Part shown: positions 23,901-38,900 of the stretch, piece by piece
Layout of the letters: each line of letters starts with the position of its first letter
How positions within the stretch are numbered: the stretch's first letter is position 1
NCBI RefSeq assembly: GCF_047663525.1
Contig: NC_092587.1
Span: 196,041,501-196,105,500, forward strand
Reading direction: 5' to 3'
DNA length: 64,000 bases
Source of the DNA: Anas platyrhynchos
Taxonomy: Eukaryota > Chordata > Aves > Anseriformes > Anatidae
Notes under the pieces: generated by a model
Told to the model about the DNA's origin: nothing
What the model saw: only the letters and a program-made list of their open reading frames with translations
The model's database searches: none
Position numbers and translations under genes: made by a program

Positions 23901-26900
23901 GGTATTTTCCATCTACTGTGACATTATATTCAAGGTGTATATTCATAAATAACATTACACTTACATGATGTAGGATCTAGTAAGACAAATCATTAGTTAA
24001 TATAATGTACTGTGCAATTTGACTAGCCTTTAATTCGTTACATCCAAGTTTTGATAGTTGCACTTAACTCAAATCCAGCATCAGTTCCTAAGGACTTTTA
24101 ATTTATTTGTGATGAACAAATTTGAATCAGATTTAAGTTATCTTAAATGTTATAGCTGCACCCATGCATATTCATTGAAAAAGTTAATGGAGAATTTTAG
24201 AAGAAACCTGGGTTGAGATCATTAATCACCAAGTGGGACTGCTCCACTTACATCAGTGGATCTGCAGATATTTAACAGGATGAGAACCTGGACCTAACAT
24301 TATCTTGTGTTTGCAGGAGAGATTAAAGTTTTGCATGCACAAAATAAATAATCTGATGTTACTGAGTACATTACCCAGGAAAGCTGCTTCTGATATCATT
24401 CACCATTAAAACAAAATCCTACATAATTATTAATACTAGGAATGTATATGATGTATTAGCACCCAAATAAAACTAACTTCTTAAAGGAACTGCATTTCGC
24501 AACTGGAGGCTGTAATATGAACGGGCTTGCAGGATGTGCATGTTCTCTGCATAGCAGTCACATCGGAAATTTGTGACACACAGTAAGACAAAGTCATTAA
24601 AAGGATTAAATAACCACAGGAAACAGAGAATGCTGCATTTAAAGGTTAGGTTTCCCTTGCTACCCTTAAAAAAAAACATAATTTAACTCTTTCTGCTTGG
24701 TACCAATGTATTTGACCCTTGGCCAGAATTGCTACTTCTGTCTCTAGGTAAGCCCTCAAGAAAGCTTAAAAAAAGTGGTTCACATTTAATCTGAAAGAGA
24801 ATGGTATAATAATGGGCTAACCCTGTACCAGGCTCGTTCCAAGAACCTAGTTAGGTTAACGAAGCAGAGCTGACTGTAATTATACTGTCCATCCCACTAG
24901 AGGTAGCTCTTCTTCACCAGCAAGGAACAAACGCCAACCCCATGCTGCTGTATTCTGGCTGTGGTCTGTCCTTGGCCAACTGCTGGGGACTGATCTCCCA
25001 GGCCTGGTGGATCTAGTGGATTCCTCCTGATCTCCTGGCACAGCTGGAGACTGGTAGTTTACCCAGTACCCCCTCCAAGTCCATACTACCATCTTCTGCA
25101 CCACTAAACCACGCTCACAGAAAGAGCTGTCTATAGTCACCATCAGGAATTTCCTCTCTTCAGAGCCCCTGCCTGCACCAGCAGCCAGGACAGCCCTGAT
25201 GTTTGGTACTGCTAATTTTTTTTGAGCTGCTAAATGATTTTGAGCAAACCAAGCAAGCTCCTTCTCTTGAAGTCATGTCCTTAGTGGCAGCCCTCAGCTC
25301 TACTTGCTGCACCCTTGACGTGAGCCTTCCCCCACCTACACAGCACAGAGCTTTGCCCTCACTGTCTTCCCTTTTCCCTCTTTGTACATAGCAGATAATT
25401 TCAGATCACCTGTTTTTCTCCTGGTCTATCATTTACAATTCAGGTGTAATACTCTGACACTCCCAGTGTGTTTTTGTAGACATGCAACCAACTCAAAACC
25501 AACAGCTCAGGAACCCACCCTATTCATCACCACAGACAATGGCATCAGGTCCCTCAGGTCACAGTCCCACTGCCTGAGGCTGCCCATACCTTTAGGGTCT
25601 CATAGCCAGGTTCTTTCAATCCTCTGAATTCTGTATAATCTAGAAATAACATCCCCTATCTATGAACACACATAAATTCATCTACACTCCTCAGCCCGGA
25701 CTGCTGCAGCACCTTTTCCATAGGCCTCTACAAATGTCAGCTTGTAGAAGATTGCTGCAAAGACTGCTTCACTTCACTTACTTCTCTGTCATACACCTCT
25801 TAACACCCTTCCACTGGTGCCAGACGGGGAAAGAAACAGCATACCTAATTTAGTAAGGAGCCACTGATGAGTCTTACATTGGTTGATACCATTTGGCTGC
25901 ACCATTCATTTACATTCATTACAGGTATCAGAGGAGTTATGAATTCCCTTTCTGATCCCCAGAACTGGAAAAACATGAGCTGTATCTGATTACTCCTTCA
26001 GATCTTTTCACTCAGAGGCCTACAAGAGGCACGGCAAGAGGCAAGATGGTTGATACGTTGAAGTCACAGCCCGAAAGCTCCACTGTCTCAGTCCTCATGT
26101 CTTCCTTCATATCTAGAAAGAGACTCTGGTGGCAGGTTCTGCACTCGTGTGGCAGTGGCATCAGCTGCTCTGCCCCCTCCAGTCCCACCCATCACCCCTG
26201 CCTCGCTCCAGCCTTCTTCCCCTGCACCTCCTCATCTCCCTGGCTCCTTTACCACTGCCTCTTCACCCAGAAACATCAGATAATTAGGGCAAAGGCACGT
26301 TTGCCATGAACTTCCCCTCCTGAGATTCTTATAGCCCCCCAAAGCCGCAGCTTATGGAAGCATGAGAGGACACTATGCAGCTCTTCTCTGCATGGTCTCC
26401 AAGCCAGAGCTGCAGCACGACCATTATTAGTCCGGCTCTTTTGGTTCAGAAACAAAGCCTGTGTTTGTCAGCCCTTCCACAGCACTTGATGCTAGACTCC
26501 ATCCTTCTCAGAATCTGTCTTTTTTTAAAAAAGGAATGACGTGTGCTCTATTTGTTAACAGCAGGCTTAGATAAGCAGCCAATTGTTCTGAATCATTAAA
26601 ATTTTGGGTCCTGAACTAGCAGGCAGAAGTGAAAATGCAAAGTCATCTGGCATGAGTCCTAGGTTTTAGAACAACAGACTTGAATTATCCAGCTCATCTG
26701 ACCACATTTTACAGTCATGCACAACGACTTCTCATTTTACAAAATGGATTCTGTGGCACTCGCACATGGATAAGCATGTGCAATATGCTTCTCGTTTTTT
26801 CATGTTTTATGTAATTACTTCTAAGGCACTGGATACACAAGGAGGAACTCACCAGCCTTGGAGAGTTTGTAGTATTTAGATGAAACAGGAAGTATCACTC

Positions 26901-29900
26901 ACTTCAAGAGCTATACAGTCAAATATATGGCAGGGAAAGTTACTGCCCTAAGAGCAGAACTCAGTTTTTCTTTTGCTATCTGATAGATAGCAAGTTCACA
27001 ACGTTTGGTTTAATGCAGCATTTGACATTGCATAACTGAAGACAGGTCCTCTAAAAGTAGATTAGAAAAGATACATTAGAATAGATAAAATATCCTGTGG
27101 TACAAGATGCTCTTTTCTGGACTTCATCAGTGAGACTGCATTAAGGGCTGTAACACTGCGCTTCAACCTGGATGCCCTGAACTTTCATTTCCAGCCAGCT
27201 GCAAGGAGAAAATAAAAGGACAGGCAAAGGCCCAACAAGTTTGGCACTCAAATCCTCCTGAAAGCCACGAGCACCCCATGTCTGAGCAGAATGTACAGGA
27301 GTGTTAGGATGTGGACCCATCTCAGCAGAGCACAGGGTTTTCACTCGTGTGTTGTGCACTCACAAAAGCAGTCATGAAGGTTATCTTTAAAGCAAATTAC
27401 CTATGCACATCAAAATGCTTACATTTCACAGACATGCTCTGTTTTCTTACATCACTGACCATAAGCAGGTAGAGCAGTTTTAAATCAGTACTATCTACTA
27501 TGAATGCAAAGGAAAAATAACCCTTATGCATGGAGCAGAAGCTCTAGAAATCTCCTACTTAACCCACTGAACTCTCTTGAAGCCATGACCATTTATTCAA
27601 GTGCCTGCATTGATTCCTCTCATGAAAATTATCTGCACAAACTGAAAGCATATTTTCCAAAACAGCTGTCTTACTAGGATCTGTGAACAACTGTGTTCAG
27701 ATAAGTATTCAGAATGACACAAACCATACAGTGATAAATGCACATATTTACAAATATATGTGTTAGCTTTACAAATATTAAAATGAATCCCAAATATTCT
27801 CATGGCATCACTTTCATCACCTTTTATTGGAAAGCCAGGGAAATAAGCTGCCAAATTTATGCCTCCACAAAAAGGTATCCATCTGAATCACTGGAGGCTA
27901 ACACACAGCAACATGCTACTGGTCACAGCTCTAAATAGCAGTAATTAGCCAAGTGCAGTATAGATAAACTGCCAAGGGCTGTGGGGAGAGCCTGACATCT
28001 AACACACACAATCACAGCTATTTACAGGAGAGAAAACAGAATCATCTCCAGGCTCAAAGAAGCTGGAAAGCAGGAGACCCCAGGCTATCTCTAAGGCCTC
28101 TGTTCTCTTGCCCTAAAAAACATTCTTCTGAGTTTCTAGAGGTTGATCTGCCTTCTCGAAGACACCCATTTCAGTCATTTTAATTGTTTAGAAATCAGGT
28201 AGTTCTGCAATCAAAATACATTTATGGCTGAAGAGGAAGTGTTTGAGTAATCTAATTGCACATGCAGAGAAGACTTTGCTACCAAGGAATTGCCTTTTAA
28301 AGATACATTAGCACCACACTACTGAAAATGAAGGAAAATCAGACTAAAACCTGAAATAGTCTACTATATAACATCCCTAGCTTCAACTCCACTAAGATCC
28401 AGGAAACACACAAAATAAGTTGAAAGGGCTTTTTAATAACTATTTCTTATGCTCAAATATGGTGTTATCATTAAAAGAAAGTATAGCTGTTAACGGTGGA
28501 GTGGCCCAGAAGGTATTCGATAGGACCTGACCTACAGAAAGCCTGCTGAGATCTGGATAAAGACAGCTGGCAGAAGGCGAGGACCACTTTAGTGGCATGA
28601 AGAAAACAACCTCTTTGTAATTCCACTGCATCTTCAGTCCTTATTTATTCTAACACTATTAAAATGACTGAAAGAATTCAGATTTCTACCATACTTAACA
28701 GTGGTAAAACACTACATTTAAATACAATAATGTACAGCTGTTAAACTGCACTGGTGTAGAGCACAGTCCTGAGAAAATTCATTGGCATACAGTAACACTA
28801 AAAGAAGCACTGAAGTGCTTTTATGAACTTGAGATGAGAATAATTCTCATAAAATAATAAAATCATGATGAGGTGCCAGCTTCTTCAGTTCCTAATTCCT
28901 CTGTGCCAACAGGCAGAGCCAGAGCAAAGGAACATGCCCCAAACTGGCTGACAGCAACAAACATTTCCAGAAGCAAAATTATTAAGCTCCTGTTCCTTTT
29001 TGAGTCAATGGGAGATGTTTCACTGGCTTTCAGGGCAGAACAAGAGCTGTGAATGAGTCATAATTCTAAAGGTTGCCACGTGGTTGAGAGGTTATCCTAC
29101 CTCAGGTCTGAAAGCGAATCTCAAACCTTGAATGCACTTTTTTATTCCTCCTCTTACCTGCTTTCTGCTATGATACAGATTAAGAACTGTACTTTTCCAG
29201 CTTCAATTAGTAAGACTAATGTAACTAAAGTACTGATAATACCACACACGTGAAGAATGGTTTAGAAAAACATCTACATTCAGGTTTTCTTGCACCGGCA
29301 GCCTTTAATCCCTCTGGGTGGGGCTTTATAGGTGAAAGATGAGGAGTCCTTGGCTGATTGAGAAGTTGCATAAACACTGAGTAACGAGAACCTGGTAACA
29401 ACTGTGATTATAATCATACCAACAGATTGAAAAACACCTTTTTTTTTTTTTGTATAATTACAGAAAATAACTCAGAAAGCAATCCACAGGTCCACAGTAA
29501 ATCTCAGTTCCATTACAAAAAAGGTATTTTGAAAAAGATAAGTTTCAGTTTACACATACAATGACTTCAGACACAATTTTTGTACAAAATGCTTTGAGAT
29601 TTTTTGGACAAAAATTTGAACAAAATGCCTCCCACTGCAATTGTCTGCCCTTTTGCAGAGATCTGAACCAGACGACTGCCTTTTCCCTCCTGTGCCACAT
29701 GCAAAGACCTCTCCTTTCTGCTCTCAGTCATGCACATAGCAGCAGGCAGATGAACCTTTTGCCTTCATTTCACACCGGTACTAATCCTTTTCTTCTGAAG
29801 AACCTACTCCCTTTACCTCAGCTTTACTAATTTCCATCTTCCTCCTTGATTCTCTCCAATTGACAGCAGACTAGAAAATAGAGCAATTCAAAAAAAAATC

Positions 29901-32900
29901 AAAAAAAAAATTACAAGATCATAGGCAACCACATCGCAGCAATCTAGGTTTAGGGGCTAGGCAGAGGTCATCACTCAATGTCCAGCTGCCCCCCAGCTTG
30001 CTTGGTTGCCATCATGTTTGGCTATCAAGAGCCAATTAGATGTTCACTGTTCTCCTGTGTGTGTTTCTATGCATTTCTTTGGGCACTTTGGATTAAAAAG
30101 GCTTCACAGTACAGTCTTCTCCTCCACTAGATCAGCTACTCACTATGGCCAAAAGCTTATTTCTATTCCAGCTCAAAATCAAGCTAAGTTTTTTCAGAAT
30201 AGACCATCAGGTGGAGTGCTCATCTTCAGAGACAAGAAACAAACTATTTGCAGAGGAAGCAATACATGGCTCCTCCACCAGTCTCTCTTTGACATCATTT
30301 TTAGAAAAACACTATCTCTGTTCTGATACTTAGATAGATACAGAAAACCTCTTAAGGGAGTTAAGCCTGAAGGGAAAACCCAAAGAGAAAGCTGAGACAA
30401 CAGAAGAGCAAAGCCTGACCAAGTCCAGTTCCATCAGTGACAGTCCTGAAGATGTGTCTTGACAGAGGATTTTGTCAGCCTTCTTGCTGATGCAGAGGAA
30501 ATCTTAGTGTTAAGCCTAGATTACAGGCAGGGCACACCCCACTGTCTCACTTCCACTTATCCACATATCAGATTGTTTCTTGAGCTGTGCATTTCAGCAC
30601 ATTATCTATTCAGTGCAAAGAGTTATTCAGATCACTGGAAAGTTCAGAAGTCTTGTTCTCCAAAGAGCAGCAGGGTCCAGGAAGGCCCAGAGCACCTGTA
30701 GGGGATGTGCAAACCAGCAGCGAGTCTGGGAGCCCAGGGAGCTGCAGCACACTCCTCCTATCCACTCCAAAACAAGCTTTCCAACCAATACATTCCAGCC
30801 CTAGGAAAGATCTCCTGGGGCAGAACTGGCACCAAGTAAATGTGCCTGAACTTTGGGCACTGCCCAAAATGGAAACGTGCATTTACTGATGGAAAAAAAA
30901 TAAATAAATCCCAGAACAAACATTTCTACAAAACAGGAGGGAAATGAGAGGGTTTCATTTTTTCTCCAATACAACCTGCTTTTGATAATCCTTCAGTGCA
31001 ACCAGACACCTAGAACAAAAGCAGGGCAAGTTGCTGCAAGTTGGCTTCTTCACCAAGAGACAAAAAGCACCACGGTCCTACCTCCATCCTACACCACCAA
31101 ACCCTTGACAGCACTTCTGACTGAAGCACAGAGAGCATGCCATAACAAAATCCATTCATTTCAATCAGGAACTCGGGCATACAACCTCAAGCCCCCAAAA
31201 TCATAATGTAACACCTCCTTAAGTATCTCTTACAGAGTCTTCCAGCAAGCCAAAAGAGCAAGATGCTAAGTAAGTCGGTATTGAAAAGAACCTGAGGTGC
31301 CTTGCAAATAAATATACTGCTGCCCAGAATGCAGGAAAAAAGCCTCAAGTGTGGTTTTGAGAAAAATTGGGCCAATGATCCCTGCTGTCCTTGCATGAGC
31401 ATCCCTGCCCTTGCACTGCGGAGTGACATTGCTCTCCTCCGAGCTCAGACAGGCTCCCTTTCCTCGGTAACATCACCTTGCTCCCACAGAGGCTCTGCTC
31501 TGCACATTTTAAAAACAATTTGGCCAAAATCTAGCTCAAATCTGCAGACCAATGAGTTTTTACCTGCCTTTCAGTACAGAGCATGCACAGGGAGATGGCC
31601 CCATGCTCCCGCAGAAGCCCACACTGTACACCAACCAGCGGGTACAGCCAGTGGCTGCAGGCCCTGGATTCACCAAAATCAACAACCAAATGCCTCCAGA
31701 TGCCATGGCAGGAATCAAAGGGCTGTGTTAATGCCTGAACACTGCTCCTTGCCCAGAAACTTATTGATGAGCAACAAGTGGATGGATATTAACTAATACT
31801 GTGTCCTGAGGAGCCTTGGGGTGCTCTGTCTGGAGAGGAGGCCTCACTGTGCCCTGAGGCTACCTGAGGATGGAAGCTCCTCAGGAACAAAAGTGACTGT
31901 CAGCCTGGGCATGAGGGAAAGATTTCTGTACCATGAGGGTGGTCAGACACTGGGACAGGCTTCCTAGTGAGGTGGTTGGTGCCCTGTGCCCGTCAGTGCT
32001 CTAGAGGCATTCGGATAATGACCTCAATAACATGCTTTAATGTTTGGTTAGCCCTGAAGCTGTCAGGCGGTTGGACTAGATGACATTTACAGGTCCCTTC
32101 CACCTGAACTATTCCATTCCATTCTATTCCATTCCATTCCACTGGCCTCCAAAGAGCACGTGCAGCTTCCAGTGCCTGGCTCAGTGGAAGGGCTGGTGGC
32201 CAAGCATGGATTTAGGAGGTTAGGACTAGGTACCCTGGCTCAGTTACAACCTCTGACTCAGCTGTTCAGACACACTGCTCGCAGCCAGTCTGCAGGGTTT
32301 TGCAAGGAAACATCACATACCATCAAGCTACCGCAGAGGATGGGCCTTGCATCAATTCCTGAGACAGCACTAGTCAGCAAATTAACGTGGGCTGTGTCAT
32401 AAAAGTATGACACTGAAGCTTATTACCCATGGCTGGCAAATGAAGAGAATTACAGTTGTACTTGCCAGCTATCAGCTGTGTCATGAACTCAATGGATAGA
32501 AATCAGGTAACACAAGAACGTGTTTCGTCAGCAGGAAGGAGCAACGCATCCAGCTTGCAGGTGGAGGTTCCACCTGCTCATGCTGACCATAGTGTGAGAT
32601 GTCTCAGCAGCTTCAGCTGGCCTCTCCTGAAGTGATGTGACGTACTAACTGAGCCATGATGAGTTCAGGCCAGAAACCAACAATGCTGGCTTTAATATTC
32701 ATGAAATGAAAGACCACTGGGTTAAGGTTATGAGTGGAGCTCACGGGAGAAGGCAGTAGTAAACCCTCACAGTCAGTGATCTGGGTCAGCAAACGAATCA
32801 GAGACAGTCCTGAACAGTCTGTCCAAGGAGATCCAACCAGCTGACCAGATCATAAAAGCTGATGTACAGGATATGCCAGCAGAAATACAGGTGCTCCACG

Positions 32901-35900
32901 TCCTGGACCTGAGCTCCTTCTACCACCAGGCCCTCCCCTGCTCCCTGTCTCCAGTGGGGTTATTTGATGGAGCACAAAGCTGTAGCTTGGATCAGGGAGC
33001 AGCACAGCTTCCAGCAGTGCTGCTCCCGAGGTAATAAAAGGGCAGCACATAGCAAACCCCCACACCTGCCCATCTCCAGCAGCATTTATGACTTCAGCAT
33101 CAGCACTGCCCAAGCAAGGGAGTGAGCTCCAGGCATGGCATTAAGTCAGTCTGTAACTCCTGCCAAAGCTCAGCTAGCCCCTTCGAGCCAGCTCAAGTAT
33201 CTCAGTACCTACTGCACTTTTTAGCCATAAAATAGGCCCCTTGCTGTGCCTTCAGTATGATGCTGCTTCACCTGCATTGAAAGACAACTCACGGGAACCA
33301 CCCAAGGAAGCTCAGAAGAGCACACTGAAGGCAGGGGTTAAATGTATTGGTACCCTCGATGTACTTCATCTCTCCCCAAATCCATATCTGCCCTGACTCC
33401 AACTCTCTCCAACTGGCCAAGTATAACACAACAAAAATATGAAATGTTTTTACTATCCTGCTTTTCTAAATTAAGGTTTTGATACAAGCATTAAGTCAGC
33501 TGCTGCGTCTTGTGTCCTGGTTTTAAAGTTAAAGTGCCCTGTTAAAGGCAAATTGGGACCCAGCTCCAGGGCAGCACATCAACATTACTCTTGAACCAGA
33601 TAAGTGGTAACATTTGTTATTCTAGCACAACAGAGTCTCCATTTAAAAGCAGAAAACACCTCCTCCAGCACTATCCCCCTTGGAAGCAAGGGAAAGAAAA
33701 CATTGTCTCTAAAAACAGTTGAGTCAAAGCCAGGGATTATACCAGAGAACAGGAATGAGAAACGTAAAGCAAAGGCAGGCTTCTACGTGAAGCCAATTTT
33801 TCCACGAGGAGCCCCATACGTACTTTATGAAGCCAGAGGGGAATGTTCTCCAGGTTGCTCTGGGATGGCTGCTTTTGCTGCACAGCTGCCCAGCAGTAGG
33901 AGTCCACGTAGGCAGCCTGGCGCCAGGAGAAGGAGCTTGGTGCAAAGCAGCTTATCTGGGCACCTGGAAAACGAAGCAGAAGTGATCACACACTCAGATT
34001 TAAAAAAAAAAAAAAAGGCATCAAGTTTAGAAACAACAGCTCACACTTGTAGTTTTGTTGTGTGCAATGCTACGACATTAAGTGATGGAAGGAAACACAG
34101 CAGCTCTGTGACTCCCTGAGTTCCCACAGAACCCAAGCACACATATTTTTTGGAGGAGCATGGTAACCTCCAAGACTCCTCTTCCCTCCACTTGCCTCAG
34201 GTTGGCCAAAGGGGAGCCAACAGACATAAAGTGTGACCAGATAAGGCTGGTTTCCCAAGGATATGGCCACCACGATATACCATCATGCTGCTGAACTTCC
34301 CAGCTGCTCAGCCCACAGCTTACGCATCTATTGAAACAAGACCTCAAACTCCATTCCCTCAGCCCTGGAGCCCTTGACATAACACAAGGATAGGTGTGTC
34401 CCAAGCCACTGGTTCTGCCTCTGAGACCATGAACAAGATTTGAGGGGTTCTGGTTACCCCTATGAAAACAGGGACTCCCTGTCATAACTCCTGGGAGAAC
34501 CAAGACCATGACTAGACACACCACAGTCATCTCCACTTACTCCTAGCACTTCTCCAGGTTTTCCAGAGCTTCAAATTGAAGATCAAGGCAATAATTGTCA
34601 GCAAGAGCAGCTGTTTAGCCAGCCTCAGCCTTAGGGTTAAATTGTGCTCTAACCAGCTACAGGCACCAGTTAAGTCTTCCTGCAACATATCTCAAGGTGG
34701 AAGAGTGGTTACTTGACGTGGAGCATCAGTGGCTGCTTAGATGAGAGCTGGTAAAACAGGCTGAGGGGGGGTTGTTTTTCTTTCCGAAGCTTTGACAGCG
34801 AAAGCAAAAAGTAGTTTCCAGCCAGCATTCCTAGAAGCTGAAACAGGATAGCTGTTTCACCAACTGATTACACAAAAAGTGGAGGCAGCTCTTCCACGAG
34901 CAGCCCTCTTCCAAGAACAACCTTCTTTGCTCCTTAGCATATTCATCAAAGTTAGTGCTAGAGGGCAATCCTGTGTGTTTGATAGGAATATTTGTGTGTG
35001 TGTGTAAGATTGTGTCATTCATTGTGTCTTTTTACTGCTTTAGCTTTTAGAGAATAAAACTGCTTTTGTAACAGGAGATGACTGCACTAGCCTTGTAACT
35101 TGTACAGCCTTTTTACAATGCAGCGTAGTGAACAAGCATTATAAATAAAAGCTTTGCTTTATGAATCACTGTTACAATTATTTCTGAGGCTGTAGTATCA
35201 TAATGACATGGTTTGACCTGTCACAAGCCTCCCTTATGGAAAACAAGTTACTGTTTATCAGACCAGAGCTCACGTGATTTAACAAACTTGGCACGGCACA
35301 ACCACTTGCACTCTCCCACAGCTCTGCTTTCCAGAAAATTCCTATTATCCATGGAAGCTCAAGAAATACCCTGCAGAGGACAAAAATAGTAATAATAATA
35401 ATAAAGGATGCAATTGGAGTGTCTCTGTTCTCTGCTGCATGGGGATCATTTTTGCTCTGCTCTCCTTCACAAACCTCCTGCTGCTGGCTGTGCCCTGGAT
35501 GAAGCAGCAAGCAAGTAACCTTTCGAAGGGTGAGCAAAGGGTTCGGCAAGAAGCTCTGTCCTAGCCGTGTTTGCCTGTCTGCAAAAAGAACAACAATGTG
35601 TTTGTTCTCATGAACGGGTGGGAAACCACTGAAAGTGATGGAGTCTTTAAATCATTGATGAGCAAGGCAGCCAGCCTCCGTCTCCAGAGAAGTGTACGCA
35701 CAAGGTCCCACCAGGGCAGCTGCAGCAATCCCAGGGCTGCAGCAGAGCAGCAAGCCCGGCTCTTCAGATCTCTGGCATTTCATCAGGGACTTTGGAAACC
35801 TTTGTAACTTTCAGTCGGGAGCCCAGCAGAGAAGAGACAAACATCAGCAGAAGCTGGGGACTCTGGTTATTGCCCTGGTTTTTAATTAACTTACTGCAGT

Positions 35901-38900
35901 CCTGGTTGTAAATAATCGTTAATATAAATTACAACCTTGTGCTAACCGCGGTATGCCAAGACTTAAACAGAGAGGGAATTTTTCTGCATAATTTCCACTG
36001 AATGCAGCTGAAAATGGTTACAATTTTCACCTTTTTTTGTTTTTCCTTTCCTTTTCCCCTCCAAAGGAGTAACAGCAATGAATCTACACAACTTATGTTT
36101 GGACATTCTGGAGGAAGTGAAAGTCTGTAGTTTGAACTGGAGGAGAAATTAGGCAAAGGGCTAAATGCCTTTCACCACAACCACTGTGCACACACATGTG
36201 CACACAGACACACTTTATAGAAGGCAAACAGTCCCTGGCTATCAAAGGGACAGCCTCCTGACTTGGTCACACGAAGCCACTCCTGCCCCTTTGCTCCCAC
36301 AAGTAATAGGAAAGCAGCAGCCAAGCCTGTAACACTGACGGGGAGGTGCCATGCACAGCAAGAAGGATGAGGAATTATACACGGCTGAGTTCATTAAGCA
36401 GATGCCACAACACAGTCCTTGGCCAAGTTATCATTAGAGAGTTTTTTTAATCATTTCCTGGTACCGATTCAACCCTGGGGAGGGAGTTATGGGGATGTGA
36501 CTTAGACTTTTGCCAAGAAAGGAGCATTAAAAAAAAAAGTGGCTGCTCCAAGGAGTGACTGGGCACGAGTGCTGCAGAAAAGTAAGGCAGTGACAGCAGC
36601 AGATGAGCACCTGTATGTGACTAAATGTCACTTTTGCAGCTAGAGCTGGCGCTGGCAGCAGGAATTGCAGAGGGCAGGCCTGCGTCACCGCCGCCACAGA
36701 GCAGCCGGGTGAGCTGCCACCCTGCCCGGCCTCCCCGCGGCTTCACGCCTGCTTTGGCAGCAATCCCCAGGTGCCTCCTACATGCCTGAGGCAGGAGAAG
36801 CTGTATCTCCTGCTGCTGGTTGCTCTGCAGCTCGTATCCAGCGTGGGACAGGCCACAGGTGGAGGCCCTGCGCTGGTGACATCTTTCCGAGCTTTGCCTA
36901 CATCCTGCAGGCTCGTTTGGGACTCATCGGTCATCTGGTGGCTCAGAGAGGATGTCTCCATCCCAGCTGGGATTCCTCAGGGCTCAGCAAGCCCACTCTG
37001 TCCCCTTTGGCCCAACTGGAGGTGGAAATATTGCTACTGATGCCAAACGAGCAGGATTCAAGTCAAATCTGCTGCTCCCACCCTGCTGCCGTCATAGGTG
37101 CTTTCCAAAACAGCAGCCTACATACAAAAAGCCACTTCCAGCCACCCAAGGAAAATCCCAGGTTGGAAGGAGAGTCCCAGGTCTGTATGTGACTGTCTTA
37201 CTGGTGGGCAAAGTGACACCCACAGAGGGCCAGCACCCCAGGCCGCACACCCATCCCTCGCCAGGAGAGGATGCCCAGCCAGCAGGACTGGTTCCCTCCC
37301 CAGTGGCTCAGCACCTCCCTTCCTACTTTGGCATCTAATTAAGAAACTGAACTGACAGAAAGTGCTTCCAGGAATCAATGTTAATCACAGGCTGAGCCAT
37401 TTTCCTGAACTGAGATCAGGTGGTTTGTAGCTAACAGGATTAAACCTTCAGTAAGCAATTACTTGCTTTCTACCACACTGCAATCACTGTGAAAAGATTT
37501 GCATAGGCTTGGATGAAAACATGGCTATTAATTACTACACAGTGTTGCACTAGGCAAAATGAACCAGCTATGATATGTAAATATCTGTTTGTATCTTGGA
37601 AGAATCAGCTACTTTAGCAGCCACTAAAGAAAACCCCACAAACAAAATCAAGCAACATGCACACAGCGTACAGAATGCCAGGCACCACCCAGTGCACATT
37701 CTTTACATTGACGTTTTAAAAAAGTAATTAATAATAATTAAAATAAAATGTTCCAGGGCATGCCAAAGAAGAGACTGTATGCGTGGGTGTGCACACATGC
37801 ATCAAGAGCAGACAGGAAGGAATGGTTTTATTAGGTTTATAGACGCTTCTTATGGTCCAAAGTGGCAGGTTGGGTGAAGGACAGTAGTCTGTGTTTATGA
37901 AGGAATTATAGAGAGATACATGGGTGCACAGGAAAAAAAAAAAAAAGCCAACAACCCTGTTTTGTTCACCAAGGTTCACTCTGACAGCAGAACATAAAGC
38001 CCAGGTGATGCAATATTTAAGTAGAGTGGGTCAGAGGAGCCAGCAGGGATCTGTCCCTCTCCTTGGGGCTGCCAGCTATTCCGCAGAGAAGTCTCAAAAT
38101 CATGCAGTGGAAAAAGAGCAAGGTATTTCTCAGGAATGCCTTCACTGTGACAGATTTTTTTTAATCATGGGGAAAAAAATGTGCATGAAATTCCCACCAG
38201 TGAGATATCAAGAAATACAAAAAAATTCCCTTCACCTGAAGAAGGAGCAACAGCTCAGAACAATGGCTAAGGACCTTTGGCTCCCCTGCCTACGTTGCTG
38301 TCACCCAAAACCTTTGGCAATGCCAGAGGGAGCATTCTGTCCCCCAGAACTGCTTTCTGTCATTTCTGTAGGAAATGAAAAGCTGGTTCTGTAGAAGTAA
38401 AGCAAAAAAAAAAATTCTCTTCACCAGCAGATGAAGATGTTCACCCAAAGACAATGTTGGAGGTTTGCCCCAGTTCTCTGGGCAGGCCTGTCTCTGATGG
38501 CTTCATCTTCTTTTCACTGAAGGCTCTTTACATCCCAAAGAGCAGCACAACATAAGCTGCCATGGAAAAACCATAATCAGTAAATATCTGCCACATCTAT
38601 GGTAACATCAGCGTGTCCTAAATTATTTCTCTGCACCTGTGCTTTCCAGTCCCTGGCCCACAGCCTGTTCCCAAAGAGGTCTTCAAGGGAAACCAGGGGG
38701 CAAAGCCAAGAGCAGAGCCTGCAGCAAGGAGATGAAGGTTGCTCTTCTGGGCTGGCACCACTAACACAAGGTGCTTTGGAGCTCACAGTTTGGAGGGGAC
38801 TGAGAAGTGCTGCTCTGGACAGATGCTGGTTGACTCAGTCCCCTCATTACTGCTCTCAGTTTCAGCAACAAAGTGCAAGATGAGCAGAGCTCAGCCTGCT

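Larger units (their letters stand above)
23063..33823 (-). other. PANX1 intron 2
   Basis: The intron is about 10.8 kb with donor GTACGT and acceptor TTCCTTCAG. It contains one clear CR1 3' end with an ATTCC tract (about 31.8-32.14 kb) and otherwise mostly unique AT-rich sequence with short A/T runs. No conserved coding segment, RNA gene or second gene was recognised. Confidence 0.9.

Noticed and set aside
33604..34119. 171-codon open frame on the plus strand
   Set aside because: It is antisense to PANX1 exon 2 and its splice sites. The minus strand carries the conserved pannexin loop.
37924..38394. 156-codon plus-strand frame starting in an A-run
   Set aside because: It lies in PANX1 intron 1, with Lys-rich low complexity at the start and no recognisable family.
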